Shown here one piece after another: positions 11,390 to 23,191 of a stretch of 64,000 bases of DNA. The notes beneath the pieces are model-generated. The model saw only the letters and a list, made by a program, of their open reading frames with translations, did not search any database and was not told where the DNA came from. The first letter of the stretch is position 1, and every line of letters starts with the position of its first letter. Both the position numbers and the translations under genes were made by a program. The DNA is from Ochotona curzoniae (Eukaryota > Chordata > Mammalia > Lagomorpha > Ochotonidae): the NCBI RefSeq assembly GCF_017591425.1, contig NW_024465793.1, forward strand, positions 1-64,000. The letters run 5' to 3'.

Positions 11390-11560
11390 TATTTATTTTA
11401 TTTGAAAGTTAGAGGTACAGAAAGACAGCTAAAAGATAGATTAGCTTGGCCACATGAGCAGAAGTAGAGCTTCTGTAATCTGAATGAGGTGCCTATATGA
11501 GATTATGGTGCCTCAGGCATAGACTTATCCCATTATGCCACTGAGCCAGCTTTGTTGACA
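11390..11560 (-). repeat. CSINE, partial, reverse
   Basis: A short degraded reversed SINE: a T-rich start, a purine run, then 'cccattatgccactgagcc' as the head. Confidence 0.5.
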
Positions 11561-11699
11561 AGACTTTAAGTCCAGCTTTAACCTTGGATCCTTCTTCACT
11601 TGGCCCAAGGAAATAATGTAAAGGCTATAGACAAAAGGCAAGGTTCAGCTGAATGTGAATAGTTGTGCATCACACAAAAAGCAAAGTTGGACTTTATCT

Positions 11700-12060
11700 G
11701 ATTTAGCTTGTTAGTCTTTTTTAATTGATTCATGTGTTTGAAAGGCAGCAAACAGAAAAAGAGGAGAGACATGGAGCAAGGAACAATTAGAGAATGAATA
11801 AATGAATGAATGAAGCTTTTATCTGCTGACTCATTCTCAATGACCACAGCTGTGGGTGGGACAGTCTGAAACAAGGAGCCAGTAGCTTCCTGTGGGTCTC
11901 CTACATCGGCCCAGACATGTAGGCCATTTTTCTCTGTGTTCTCAGGCACATTAGCAGGGAGCTTGATAATGTGGGGCAGCTGGAACTTAAATGAGTGCCC
12001 ATGAGAGATGTTGGTGATGCGCCTTTGACCACCTTCTCACAGTGCTGTCCCCATCATTTT
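11700..12060 (-). repeat. CSINE, reverse
   Basis: Reversed CSINE between exons D and E with 'tgtttgaaaggcagcaa', 'cctgtgggtctcctacat' and a degenerate head. It includes an ATGA/AATG microrepeat near 11795. Confidence 0.65.
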
Positions 12061-12407
12061 AATCTTGCAACGGTAATGAATAACATCTGCCAAATAGAGG
12101 ACATTGATTTCCTATGATCACATTAAGATTTCAGATGACTGAATAAGCCTCCCGTGATCATACTTAAAGCAGATACACACAGTCTAAATCTTGGGATAAC
12201 CTTTGTTTCAGGAGGGCCTAAATACTAGAATATTAACATCAGATCATGTTTTTTAAAGAACGTGATAGTTCCTCATGTTTGTTTCTCAATATGTATAGTT
12301 TTGGGAGTTTTTCCCCTAGAATAGAAAATTCTTGATGTAAATAATGTTTTATGAGTGCCCTGTGCATTGTGCTTATACATTAATGTCAAAATAATTTTTC
12401 TTCCTAG

Positions 12408-12462
12408 AGTCAAAGTCCTTGAACAAGAATCGGAAAGAACAATCGATTACTTTCAAATACAG
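12408..12462 (+). CDS. MIA2-like: MIA2-like exon E (block 1)
   Basis: The exon is 55 nt, phase 2 in and phase 0 out. VLEQESERTIDYFQIQ matches DLEEELERTVHFYQKQ of cTAGE5. It is 6 nt shorter than its copy E2 and than the inferred family exon. The acceptor is ttcttcctag and the donor ACAG|gtgtgt, embedded in a TG-rich tract. The last 25 or so exonic bases plus this donor are repeated several times downstream (see minisatellite). Confidence 0.75.
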
Positions 12463-12815
12463 GTGTGTGTGATGTGTGCTTGCACATGTGTGTACCATTC
12501 ATTATTACCAGGTGCAGGTGTGGGTGTCTGTGTGTGTGTACATGAATGCATGTACCATTCATTATTAACAGGTATAGGTGTGTGTGTGTGTCTGTGTAAC
12601 ATTCAGTATTACCAGGTATACATATGTGTGTGCGTGTATGCATGTGCGTACCACTCTTTATTAGGTACGTGTGTGTGTGTGTGCGTGCATGCACACATGC
12701 ATACAAGCACCATTCTTTATTACCAAGTACAGGTATGTGTGTGTGCACACGTGTATGCATGTACCATTCGTTATAATCATGTGTAGGTATGTGTGTATGT
12801 GTGTGCAAGCACATG
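12463..12815 (+). repeat. Minisatellite built from the exon E donor end
   Basis: Some six further units of about 50-70 bp follow exon E. Each has a TG-rich stretch, then 'ccattcattattaccagg' or a variant, then a GT that could serve as a 5' splice site. The conserved core is the 3' end of exon E and its donor: translated in the exon E frame, one unit gives TILYYQVQ, beside TIDYFQIQ in exon E and TIVYYQRR in E2. Core ends lie near 12519, 12573, 12617, 12667, 12735 and 12788. The whole tract is open in the exon E frame until a stop near 12786. The second copy (after 23252) is only TG-rich and not expanded. Confidence 0.82.
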
Positions 12816-13241
12816 CATAGATGTAGGTCCTAACACTTGAGTGTTGAATTGAAAGAGAAAATGAATTTCTCCATCAGTTGCACAGTTTTGTTTAGAATGT
12901 CACATGTGGCTAAGACGTTTCAACAGTTTCAGGATTTCAAAGAGCTTGACACAAGACTTCTTAGGTATCATGTCTCCTGCCTTGTTTTAAAAGTACATTA
13001 GATTTCACAAGTGAAAATTATTGACCAAAGAACCTAAAGTGGAAGTGTATTACTTATATTTTAATTGTCTTCACATATACCTATAATACGTGATGTGTAC
13101 ATGAAAATTTGCATCAATATTGTTGTTAGTGATGTTAGTGATGTTTGAAATAGTTTTGACTTTTTGAGTAATTTCCTAAGCAAATGATAGGTACATTTTT
13201 AATATAAGAAAAGTATACATTTAAAATATTCTGTTTTTCAG

Positions 13242-13277
13242 ATTATTTATTTAAAGAAAAATGCAAATGACAATTGG
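13242..13277 (+). CDS. MIA2-like: MIA2-like exon F (block 1), 36-nt micro-exon
   Basis: Twelve codons, phase 0 both ends, encoding IIYLKKNANDNW. This matches the family's VISYEKRGHDNW exon. The acceptor is tttttcag and the donor TGG|gtaagt, near consensus. F2 at 23818 is the copy, with matching flanks ('gtaagtttcaaatt' after both). Confidence 0.8.
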
Positions 13278-14449
13278 GTAAGTTTCAAATTCCCTTAAAG
13301 CTTTTTACCTTTTATCAATGAAATTATGATTTTACTTCCAGAAGATAATACTGAGCAACTAAATTGAAGAAAATAAATTGCTATGTAAAAGGATCACTTT
13401 ATTTTAATTGCACCAAAAGTGGAATTACCCTTCTTGTGAGAATGAACACATTGACCAATCCATACAGTCTGGTTTTAGCACATTGCTATTTCGAAAGTTA
13501 CCTATACTGTCCACAAGGGTCAGAAGGATGTGATGTGTATATACAAATATCAGGGTCACAGATTCACATTGTTTGGGCATTTGATTGCCAGTTGTTATTT
13601 ATGAAGAAAAAAAGTTCTCTGAGTCATTTTAATGATTTGTAAACAATGGGGTGGATAAAGCGCTAACTAAGCCTCTTCTACTTCTAAAATTCAGGGTTCT
13701 TTAAATATTTATTGAGTTACTCACTACGTATTTAGAAGTGGGTGATTGTGAACACTGGTCTGTGCTGCAGAGGAACTACATGAGGTTATGAGGTGTCTGT
13801 TGGGGAGTCCCTGACACAGAGAGGTGGAGGAGGCTACTTTTGTGCCTTTTGATGTTCTAGGCACTATACTTGAAAATATTGTGAAATAACATCCATTAAG
13901 TCTGCTTAATAACTGTGAAGTAGATTTTATTATTACAGATTTTATAGATATGACAACAGCCCAAGGTCACGTTATTAGGAAGTGAAAAGTAGAGATTGCA
14001 ATCCTGATCTTTCCGAGCCTAAGTCTTGTATATTTTCTATCACTTTACATTGATTTTATTATTTGGTGTGTGTGACTTTATGTTAAAAGACATAGCAAGT
14101 GTGCCCTCTAGATCTCAATGAGGCAGTGTTTGTCACATCCAATAGAAGTAGCATGTACTTACTGAAAGTTCAGAGCAGGGCAGTTGTCTGACCTAGCATT
14201 TTGGGTGCCAGTTAGAATGCCTCCATCACACACAGGGTATTTAGGTTGAACTGCTCTAACTGCATCCAGCTCCTTCAATTTCCTTACTTCCATCTTTGCC
14301 CTGGCCCAGTTCCAGCTCATGTTGGATTTGGGAAGTGAAGCAGAGTATAAGGGGTTTATTCCATCGATCTGCCTCCTCACGTAAATGAATATGGCAACCC
14401 AAATTCAGATGATGTACAAAGCATGCATTTACACACATTTTGAAAATAT

Positions 14450-14740
14450 TTCTAAGATTTGTTTACTTATTTGAATGATAGAGGGGGATGCAGAGAAAGA
14501 CATTGAGCATTCTTCCATGGACTGGTGAACTGTCCAAAATGGCCACAAAATGTGTCCAGATCTGATTGTATCCAGGATCTAGGAACTCCCCATGCAATCT
14601 CCTATGTGGTTGCAATGAGCCATCATTCCTTGCCTGTAGCTCACGTTGGCAGGAAGCTCTGTATGACACTTAGAGTAACTGTGACTTGAACCAAGCACTC
14701 TGATATGGGATGTTGGCACTAGTCCTGTGGTGCCATAAAG
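14450..14740 (-). repeat. CSINE, reverse
   Basis: Reversed CSINE: 'ttgtttacttatttgaatga', 'gaactgtccaaaatggcc', 'ctcctatgtggttgcaatg', head 'ctagtcctgtggtgcc'. Confidence 0.65.
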
Positions 14741-14797
14741 ATTACTAAAAGCTCATATGAGCATTTCACAAAAAGTGGAGAACATTATATCCTATCC

Positions 14798-15059
14798 TTG
14801 TAGCCTTATTTCTTAATGTGTTACAGGTTTATATTTGCCTTTCTAAAACCGTTTTCATTATTATTATTATCATTTTATGCTACAATTAAATAGGCCCTGA
14901 GATTTTCCTTACCCCTTCCCCAAGTTACCTTCCCTACTGGGTTCCCCTATATTATTACCATAATACATAATACTTAAACAGCCATATGTCCATCATTGCG
15001 GGCAAGGACCATGGCAAAGAGCCGAACTTTGTAGCCTTGTTTCTTAATGTGTTACAGGT
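14798..15059 (-). mobile_element. LINE-1 3' UTR fragment between 31-bp direct repeats
   Basis: 14798-14828 and 15029-15059 are the same 31 bp except for one base (core 'ttcttaatgtgttacaggt'). Between them lies a reversed piece of the LINE-1 3' UTR that recurs through the window ('tattattaccataatacat', 'catatgtccatcattgcgg'). Confidence 0.65.
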
Positions 15060-16168
15060 ATTTTTTGAAACAAATATCTTATAATTTATTTTACAAAGTC
15101 ATGTTTAATTAACCTGTTTGTTTTTTCATTCTTTCCCTTGTAATTTCAAATAATTTTGGTTCCACATATCAATAGTTCAATAGTTTATTTTACTAATTAT
15201 CTTTGGCATAATTTCTTAGTAAAAATTTGTTACACCATTAGATGTAGGAATAATATTTACATACATGTATTTTTCTATGATGGCAAGGTTTGCAAATAAG
15301 TGATTCATTTTGTAAATATTTATGTGGTTTATTCTTTGTCCAAGCTATTTCTACCATGCAGTTCAGTCTTTAATAAATATCAGAGTAATTGCTTTTACTT
15401 TTTAAAAATGCAGACTAACTTCTTTTTATTTGTAATAAATTATAAATTAAGTGATTTACCTATACTTACGTGATAAGCCTTGTGAATCATATGGTTTTCC
15501 CAGTCCGAAATTTCACAAAATGATTGCAGATGATCTGGAGATCTCTCAGAATGAGGTTAACCTTTCCACACGAATAGTTGTGATTGTTGCATGCTGTTGA
15601 TATTCACTAGGTTGTGCAAGCTTTGTTCTCTGCAACATTTGATTTTATCTTACCTCTTACTGAATAAAATGGGATATGATTTATGCAGCACCATGAACTT
15701 ACTGGAAGTGCAACATGCATTGATAATTTCACCAATTTTTTTTTTAAACAGCATTTAGCCACGTGCTGCAAAACTGTTTTAGACCTTTATGGTTTCACAG
15801 AATCATAGTGAATTTTCTGTAGAGATGATCGCCTTGAGGCAAATATGCAAAGCTGCCATGTGTAATGATTCTGAGTCTCTGTTGCAGTTGCCTGAGGCTT
15901 GCATCCTCCCACATTGCCCTTAGCCTCTTCCTTGACTAATCAAACAGTCCCCCATCTCACATCAGAGAGCAGCATTCATTGGCCAGTGCACAAGTCATCT
16001 CCAGTTGTAGGCCCATGTCATCTGCTTCCCTGAAATATTTCCTTTTTATCTGCATTTCGTTATAGTGGATGCATACATTGACAGTGATATTTGTATGCTC
16101 TAGGATGATCATGCTCGTTTTCATCTAACATTTGTCTGCATGTCTCTCCATCTTTTGTTATTTTTCAG

Positions 16169-16236
16169 TGGGCAGCTCGGTTTGCCGAGAGTACACTCCA
16201 TAGCTTAAAGAAAGAAAATGTATATAAAAGCAAAAA
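16169..16236 (+). CDS. MIA2-like: MIA2-like exon G (block 1), basic coiled coil
   Basis: The exon is 68 nt, phase 0 in and phase 2 out. WAARFAESTLHSLKKENVY matches LAARTAERNLSDLRKENAH of cTAGE5. The acceptor is tatttttcag and the donor AAA|gtaagt. Its phase-2 end joins in frame with D2 at 21887 (both blocks used) or with H at 30243 (block 2 skipped). Confidence 0.78.
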
Positions 16237-16494
16237 GTAAGTTTCTTAGTGGTAACACTTAACAACTTTTAGCTCTTTTATTGTCACTTTCTTAATTAGG
16301 TAATATTATAGGGATAAATAATAAAATTTCAGTGAATGCAGCATTTTTCACTGTGAAGTATTTATTCGTTTTGTCCATTGTTTTAAATGTTTACGTCACT
16401 GACATATAATTTGAAAGAAACTTCACAGATTTTTATGTATACTTTTATGTTTTTCAGTATTTAATATGGACTGAGCTAGTCATCTAATCTAGGA

Positions 16495-16620
16495 TTACTA
16501 ATTGAGAATCATGCTTAAATCTCCAGACTGAACAAGTATCTTTGCAGTGAAAAAGGCAAAAATTAAGAAGCTTCAGGAAAAACGTACAATAATGACTGAA
16601 ATGTATAAAGAAAATGAAAT
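16495..16620 (+). pseudogene. Decayed second copy of exon C (C2)
   Basis: 'attgagaatc' then 'cagactgaacaagtatc' matches exon C ('attgaaaatc', 'cagactgaacaaatacc') but with an inserted stretch between. Downstream, 'ataatgactgaaatgtata' to 'gaaaatgaaataaaatg' matches the family's IMTEFYQENEMKL-coding part. The frame carries several stops, the donor is replaced by 'cagtgacaagg', and only a chance AG (16545-16546) remains. Intron similarity to 8420-8530 continues after it. It marks the junction of the tandem duplication. Confidence 0.7.
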
Positions 16621-17499
16621 AAAATGTCACCAGTGACAAGGATTATATGACAAGCTGCACTGGATGGCAAGAAAGCTAGACTTCAAAGCCTAAGCATATA
16701 TTTCATGTTCAGTCTCTGTGATCACTGGATATTCACAATTCATGATTCATTTATAAAATATTATTTGATCTTAAATACTTTCCTCAAGAAAGTGTTGAAA
16801 GTGATATTTGACATTCTAAGCTATTACACAAAGGCTTGTGTAATCATTATCGTGTGATTCCTCAGTGTAAGATCACCTCAAATTAGATCATAATTGATGC
16901 TATCTGACTGGGTCAGGGGATTCAGTTCCATTCAATTTTGCGTGCATCCACCTCTAATATGTATAAAGCTGACACTTCTCCTTTGTGCTGATTGCTCCTG
17001 CTCAGGTATTCCATGTCTTAGTTAAAGATTCATTTGTCTAGTTGATCAGGGTGACTCCTCAAGCTATACTTGACATCAGTTTTTCTAGCATATATTATAT
17101 TAATAAGCACTTTATGACATTTAAAATGCTAGAGAGGAACTTATTAAGGAAGATTTATTTTGCCTAATGGGATGGAAGTACACTGTCCAAAATTGAGTGG
17201 CCTCATGGGTTCTGGCTTGGTGAAGTTGGAGAATAGTATAGAGACCGTTTATCATGGTGTGGGCCAGGAATCAGAGAGAGACTGGAGACATACTCTGCTT
17301 CTAAAACCTGCTCTCTCTAGTGATCTGTCTCCTCTTGGCAACTGTTCAGTGACCTACAACCTCTCTTTTGGTGCAACTAGCTTCTAGATGATATGATTTG
17401 ATCCTGCCTCCACCACCAATGAGCTATCATTAATCATTAGCCTTTCTTCTTTGAAAATAAGATTGACTGATTTCAGGGAGGCAAATAATAACATTTTTA

Positions 17500-18780
17500 C
17501 TCATTTTATAAATGTATTTTGACCATTTTTATGGTCTCTGTCCTCTTTTTATGTGTTTATTTGGAGATTCCCAGAGCCACTCTCCTTCCTCTCTCCTTAT
17601 TCTCCCCCATTCCATTTTCTCCTATATTATAATAGTATTACTCTTTAGCAACAGTCATGAGTGCATCGTTTGTTATTGAAGTGTATCATGGGATTGTAGC
17701 TATAACTATTGATATAGAATCTAGTATCAGACTGTCAAGGTGTACTTGACAGCCTTACTTGGAGTCCTCCTTTCAGTTGGGAGTAGAGACGCAAACCAAA
17801 ACATATCTTACATTACTGGTGTGCTCTCCTCCATTGTAAAATTCATCTATGAGAATATATGTATATACTTTTTACCCATATTTCTATTCTTTTTTGTATT
17901 TTGTGTGAGTGTTTCTCATCAGAGAAAACATATTCTTTATTTTGGAGGTAGACTGGCCTATTTCACCTATCATAATAGTATGTATTTACGAATGGCAGAT
18001 TGGTACAAATGGCTCAAGTTCATTGTTATAGTTGTTGTGCGATATTCCAAAAAGTAGATGCACCACATTGTTTTTGTTTTGTATAACCAATTCCACTTTC
18101 AAAGGATATCTGGATTGTTTGCATTTCTTTGCTATCGTGGATTGTGCTGCTGTAAATATAGGTATGCAGGCCACTTTCTAATATTCAGATTTCAGTTCAT
18201 GTGGATATGTTCCCCGAAGTGGGATACTCAATCATGTGGCATGTCGGTTTCCACTTGGCAAAGCACTCTCCATACTGATTTCCATAGTGGCTGGACAAGG
18301 TACTCTTCCCACCAATGTGGAGCAGGTGTGCCTTTTCCCTCATTCTTATGAGAGGTGAAATTAGTAGATTTCTGTGTGTAGGTCTTTCTCACTGGAGTGA
18401 GGTGGGACCTCAGTGTGGTTTGTATTTGCATTTCTCTAATGGCTGTGGAGCCTGAGTGCTTTTTCCTAAGTCTGCCAGCCATTTGGATTTATCCTTTTGA
18501 CAAATTCCTGCTCATGTCCTTCATCCATTTCTTAATGGAGTTGTTTGTTTGTTGCTTGAGTATCTGAAGCTCTCAGTCAAGCTTGGATGTTATTCCACTA
18601 TCTGTTGTATATCATGCAAAGAATCTTTTTTCTTTTTTTCCCATTTGGTTGATTTACAGACTATTTTTCTCCAAACCCCCCACTATTATTCTGGTGTAAT
18701 CCATTACCATTTATACCTGAGTCATTCCAATAGCTTCATGAGATCTTCCTGTTTTCATTATTGCCTTCAAAGTATCATTT
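17500..18780 (-). mobile_element. LINE-1 3' end (ORF2 end and 3' UTR), reverse
   Basis: 17500-17800 is reversed 3' UTR sequence of the local LINE-1 family ('cctatattataatagtatt'). 17820-18780 is the reversed C-terminal part of ORF2, with 'gattgtgctgctgtaaata' and 'accaatgtggagcaggtgt'. It has many stops, so it is an old 5'-truncated copy. Confidence 0.75.
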
Positions 18781-18939
18781 CCTGGCTACCTAATTAAAAC
18801 ATCATGTGAAACCCCTTTCCCTCTTCTATCTTTTATATTTTTTCATAGCCCTTATCATTTTTGTTTGTTGTCCTTATTGTTCTGTAATTGTTTTTTAAAA
18901 GCATTTTCACATTTAAGGTAAACATCATGAGTGAATGTT

Positions 18940-19195
18940 GTTCTGTTCGTGTCTAAAGCTATGCAAGCCTGAATGCATGTGAGACTGAAATCAGAAACCC
19001 AGAGCTGCTTTCAGAGCTCCCAGTTGGGTGCAGGAGCCCATCTACCTAAGCACCATTGTGCTGCTTTCCAGGCTGCATTAGCAGGGAGCATTGTTGGAGA
19101 CCTGGGAGCAGCCAGGTCTTAAACAAGCACCCGTATGGATTGCTGGTGTCACAGGCAGAGGCTTAACATACTATACCACAGTGCCAGCCTCAGAA
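18940..19195 (-). repeat. CSINE, old, reverse
   Basis: Degraded reversed SINE with 'agcagggagcattgttgga' and a head ending 'taccacagtgccagcc'. Confidence 0.6.
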
Positions 19196-19904
19196 ATTTC
19201 AATTATGAACTATTTCTGTAGCTCATGTTTTTTATCATAAAGGGCAATAAAATACAACAATGTGATGCTTCATTAGTAAATTAATTAGTAAATTAATGAA
19301 GGGCATTCCTGGCTAATTTTTACTTTCTGTTTTAAAAAAATGTTCTGCTTGCTAACATTTGTAATATAACATCAGTGCTAACAAGTAATTTATTAAGCAT
19401 ATATTTCCAGCTGAGATTGAACAAGGCAAAATAAGTTTCAGTTCTCATTGTATAAACAAGTGTCTAATACACAGTATGCATTATACCACATTTTGGTGGT
19501 TGTTAGTTAATTAGCTACTTACTGTGATGCCCAAGCATAGTACTGAAATGTCTTGCACTGTCCTACGTGTAAGCAGGATACTATGTTATTCCTTTTTTAA
19601 AGAGAATGTATTTGTGTCAGATAAATTTTGTTTTGGCATTAATTACAGTGCTATCGACTCTGAGCCCAATGTTAATAAGTCAATAATACTATATTAAATG
19701 AATCAAAACTAAAGCAAACCTAGAATATAGTAAGTATTGGTTGACTGATGAAAGTGTTTTGGTATAATCTAGCGGAAATGTTGCCTTGTGTTTTCCTTAG
19801 AAGTAATGATACAGCATTTAACACTTCAGGATTTTTTCACTGATAAAATATTTTCTTAATTCCTTTTACGGTCTTAAGTTAGACACCAGGGAACACAGAA
19901 TTAC

Positions 19905-20150
19905 TGAGAGAAAGAGAAAGAAATTTATTGAAAGAGAGCAAGGAAAATGAACTAGATGCTGGTTCATTCCACAAAAGTCTGCAAGGCCACAGAGCTTCTC
20001 CCAGACAGAGATGTGTCTACTGTTTTCCTCCTAGGATAGCTGAAACAGTCAGGGCTGGGGCAGAGCACACAAGCTTCATCCTGGTCTCCCGTTTGGGTAC
20101 TAGGCATCTCAGATATCAGGTACCTTCCTTGCAGAGCTGATTTAGTCATT
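19905..20150 (-). repeat. CSINE-like, reverse, degraded
   Basis: A purine-rich start, 'caaggccacagagc', then 'catcctggtctcccgtttgg'. The order fits a reversed CSINE but the head is poor. Confidence 0.4.
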
Positions 20151-20509
20151 AATATGAGTATCTGCAAAGCGTGTGAGCAGCTTATGTTAAAATCTCAGGG
20201 CTCTATAAGTACATACTATTGCAAGTAGTATGCACGCTAATAGAAACAGGCAGTACTTATTGTACTACTAGCAAAATTTACTTTGGGTGTAGTTTGATTT
20301 TGCTTCTTTCTGATAAGACCCAGAAGCCAACTCAAGACTTACTGGTTGATACTGCACATTCCTGCAGCAGCCAGTGCTGTGCCTGACTGAGGATCTGCAT
20401 GTGGGATTCCCACATCATTAACCACCAATCTAAAATGACTTAAACATGGTTTTTTGTGGCTGGCCCCTGTGTATCAAATATAATGCTGCTTTATATAGGA
20501 GTCTGTGTA

Positions 20510-21600
20510 AATAGTATTTGTACGTACTATTTCATTTATTTTACATTTTAAATTGCATTTCATTTTACGACATAATTTCAAAGGCTTACAGAATATCATC
20601 CCGATCAATTAAAATCCACAACATAACATCAACAACAATTAATAACATTACTGAATTAATTGGCAAGGTGTTGAATAACCAATATGTTAGAAGATGCAGG
20701 TTTTTAACCACATCCTGTGATTACTTCATTGACATTTCTATTTTAGTTTATACAGAGCTGGCTGCTATACACCTTAAAATAGCTGTTGTGTCTATTTTCA
20801 TTTTAGTATTTAGCAATTTATAGTGTTGAAGCATAATTTTTACTGAACTTGGCAGATTTTGGATAGTCTAACTGGGTTATAACTCTAACAAGGCATATGT
20901 CAACAGTTGAGGTACAGAACAGTTTTAGGAGGGGTGTGCAGAGAAATCTTCAATACCTTAGTGAGGAGTAACTAATCTTTATGTCCTACCTAGTAAGGTA
21001 TATGTGAGTCCAAGGTGACCTTTTCCTGTCTGGTTCTAAGCTTTCCTTGTTTTTCTCTATCCAATCTAATTTTTGTGGGGAGTGGCTCCGGAGGGAACCT
21101 GATGGTCATTGCAACAGAGGGTGGGGATCCAAAGCTGGAACTAAGTATCGACCAGAGAAAGCTCCCCTCTTGAGTTTCGAAGGGAATTTACTGTTCTTCT
21201 CTTTCTGTGGACTGCTCATGGCTCCTGGCTATTGTTCCAATGACATTAGATCCAGTGAGGAAGGATCTGGGCTTCTTCCATCCCATGTGGGAGATCTTGG
21301 CCTATGAGGACAGAATTCTTGGCCTACAAGGGCAGTCCAATTCCCCGTGGTCTCCCTGGCAGTTGGGGTATAGCTCTTGGTGCCTGTACTGATAGTCCTT
21401 GGTAAGGATCCAGGAGTCTCCAGGGTTGGTATACAAACCTCCTCCTGTCCACCTGCTCCACTTTGGGGTCCCCCCCCCGTGCATTTAACCTCATGTTAAG
21501 AGGTTGTCAGGATCACTGTTGATTCCTCCTGTATGTCTTTATGGTTTTGCTAATGTCTAATGCTGATTTAAGTCTGTTTTCTGTAAGTTTTCTGTTATAT
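20510..21600 (-). mobile_element. LINE-1 3' UTR segment, reverse
   Basis: 20560-21050 matches, on the same strand, 46100-46600 and 63100-63590 ('gggtgtgcagagaaatctt', 'gaggagtaactaatctt'), and is the reverse complement of 35630-35960. The continuation to about 21600 ('ggctccggagggaacctga') matches the reverse of 34800-35520. It interrupts homology between the C-D introns of the two gene copies, so it inserted after the duplication. Confidence 0.72.
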
Positions 21601-21886
21601 TCATTTTTTTTCTTTTTACCTTTTCAATCTGATTTCTTTGCCAAATTCATTCACAAACTCTGGAGACTGTTGTGATAGCAAGATTATTTTAAGAGTTGTT
21701 GCTTTGAAATTTGAGTGTGTCATGTTAATTCTACATCAGAAATGCTTGCATATTAGTTTTTCAGGTTGTGTTTGCAGTGGTAATTATGGATATTTTTATG
21801 GGAGACTCCAGTTTTGATACAGTTAAAACGCTGTAGTCTTTATGACATGCCTTGAATGTATTATAAATTTTCACTTTTGCTTTAAG

Positions 21887-21982
21887 GAACCTGCTGATCG
21901 AGGAACACTGCCACATAGAGGAAAAAACCATCTCGATTGTTGATGCAAATTTCAGATCTGCAAGAGGAGTTGACTTATATTG
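21887..21982 (+). CDS. MIA2-like: MIA2-like exon D2 (block 2), coiled coil
   Basis: The exon is 96 nt, phase 2 in and phase 2 out, 6 nt shorter than D. NLLIEEHCHIEEKTISIVD aligns with ELMTEENCQLKKEDHLFKV of D and with cTAGE5 KLTVEENYRIEEEE. The acceptor is tgctttaag and the donor TTG|gtatta, as in D. The split codon at its end has changed from CG to TG, giving Cys in place of the Arg seen in D and cTAGE5. Confidence 0.68.
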
Positions 21983-23191
21983 GTATTAATGCTTTTTCTT
22001 TTGTGTCCTGGGGAATAGCCAGAAAAATACTTAAGCAGCCAAATATAAGTAGCATATTTTGCTACTTTTTAATTCCAAGTTCTTGTTGTTATGAAATTCC
22101 ATACAAAACCTTAAAAGGAAAAACAATGCCCTTACGCATGTGATTTTTAATCTCATGTTTGAATATGGATCAGTCTTATCTATTACATCAAGGAATTTAT
22201 GAATAGACACTTATTTCAAGGTTTTAATCTTTAGTTCCAATGGAGAAGAATGTGTAGGATATGAACGGATTCAGCAATTATGTTATAAAGGAATGTATGA
22301 GCCATAATTAGTATTATTTGTATAGGTTTGTAATAGAGTAGTTTTAGTTTTTACCTTGGAGCTTTCCTTATTTGGCCAAAGGGGATACTGGAAAGCCTAA
22401 AGACAAAGGGTAAGATTCAGCTGTATTTGCATTCTTGGAGTACTTCATTATATGTCAGGAAGAGTAAGGTTGGGTTGGGTCTTATTTTAATGAAGGAAGT
22501 AGCTGATTTGTCTTCTTTTTTGATTTATTCACCTGAAAGACAGAACAAAGATAGAACCTGGAGGTAGGGGTAGAGTAATACACACACAAGCACACAAAAT
22601 GGGTGAGAATGACCCTTCCATTTGCTGATGAACTCTCCAAATGGTCACAACACCCAAGGCTAGGTCAGTCTGAAACCAGGAGCCAAAAGCTTCCTTTGGA
22701 ACTCCCCCGTTGATACAAGGGCATGAGCAGATAGCCAGCATCCTTTACTTTTTCAAGCACATTATCGCTGTGCTGGATTGTATGTGTAGTAGTGGCTAGG
22801 ATTATCAGGTATCCATATAGTTATCAGGTGATGTAGGTTGCCCTCGGTGCCACAGCATCAGTCCCATATGGGGAGTCTGATAAGATATGTAATTTTGTGA
22901 GGGAAATAATTCTTTTCCTATAGCCATTTAAACATTATGAATATCTGGATGAATCTTCCATCATGTACTTACAATACTGTATGAAATATTGTTTTAGGAA
23001 AGTTTAATGAGTAGAATTAACATTAGATGAAGAAAAAATTCTATTTGATATTCTTCAGCATGTGCAAGTTTTGTTATTTGTCCAGGAAATAGATTGTTCT
23101 TGATGTTGTAATGCGTGTTTTTAAAGTAGAGTATATTATTTTATTTCGGTGATTACATATGAATAATTGAAAATTTATATCTTCTAAACAG
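21983..23191 (+). other. Intron D2-E2
   Basis: Homologous to the D-E intron in part: 22360-22510 matches about 11570-11720 ('cttatttggccaaagg' and 'cttcacttggcccaagg'), and the CSINE at 22520 sits where one sits at 11700. No coding sequence was recognised. Confidence 0.55.
22520..22880 (-). repeat. CSINE, reverse, shared with copy 1
   Basis: It occupies the same intron position as 11700-12060 and aligns with it ('tgatttattcacctgaaag', 'accaggagccaaaagcttcc'), so the insertion predates the duplication. Confidence 0.6.

Larger units (their letters stand above)
13278..16168 (+). other. Intron F-G (block 1)
   Basis: It aligns with the F2-G2 intron. 13280-13640 matches 23855-24200, 14160-14430 matches about 24700-24890, and 15060-15960 matches about 27690-28600. 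Insertions unique to this copy include a CSINE (14450-14740) and a LINE-1 3' UTR fragment (14829-15028). No coding sequence was recognised. Confidence 0.65.
16237..21886 (+). other. Intron G-D2, spanning the duplication junction
   Basis: 16237-16440 is homologous to 28868-29070, so it is the end of copy 1. From about 16495 the sequence is copy 2. It contains a LINE-1 (17500-18780), CSINEs (18940-19195, 19905-20150) and a LINE-1 3' UTR segment (20510-21600). 16620-17500 and 19200-19900 hold nothing I recognise beyond homology to the C-D intron in parts. Confidence 0.6.

Noticed and set aside
12410..12814. 134-codon minus-strand frame rich in His and Thr
   Set aside because: It is the antisense of the TG-rich minisatellite behind exon E.
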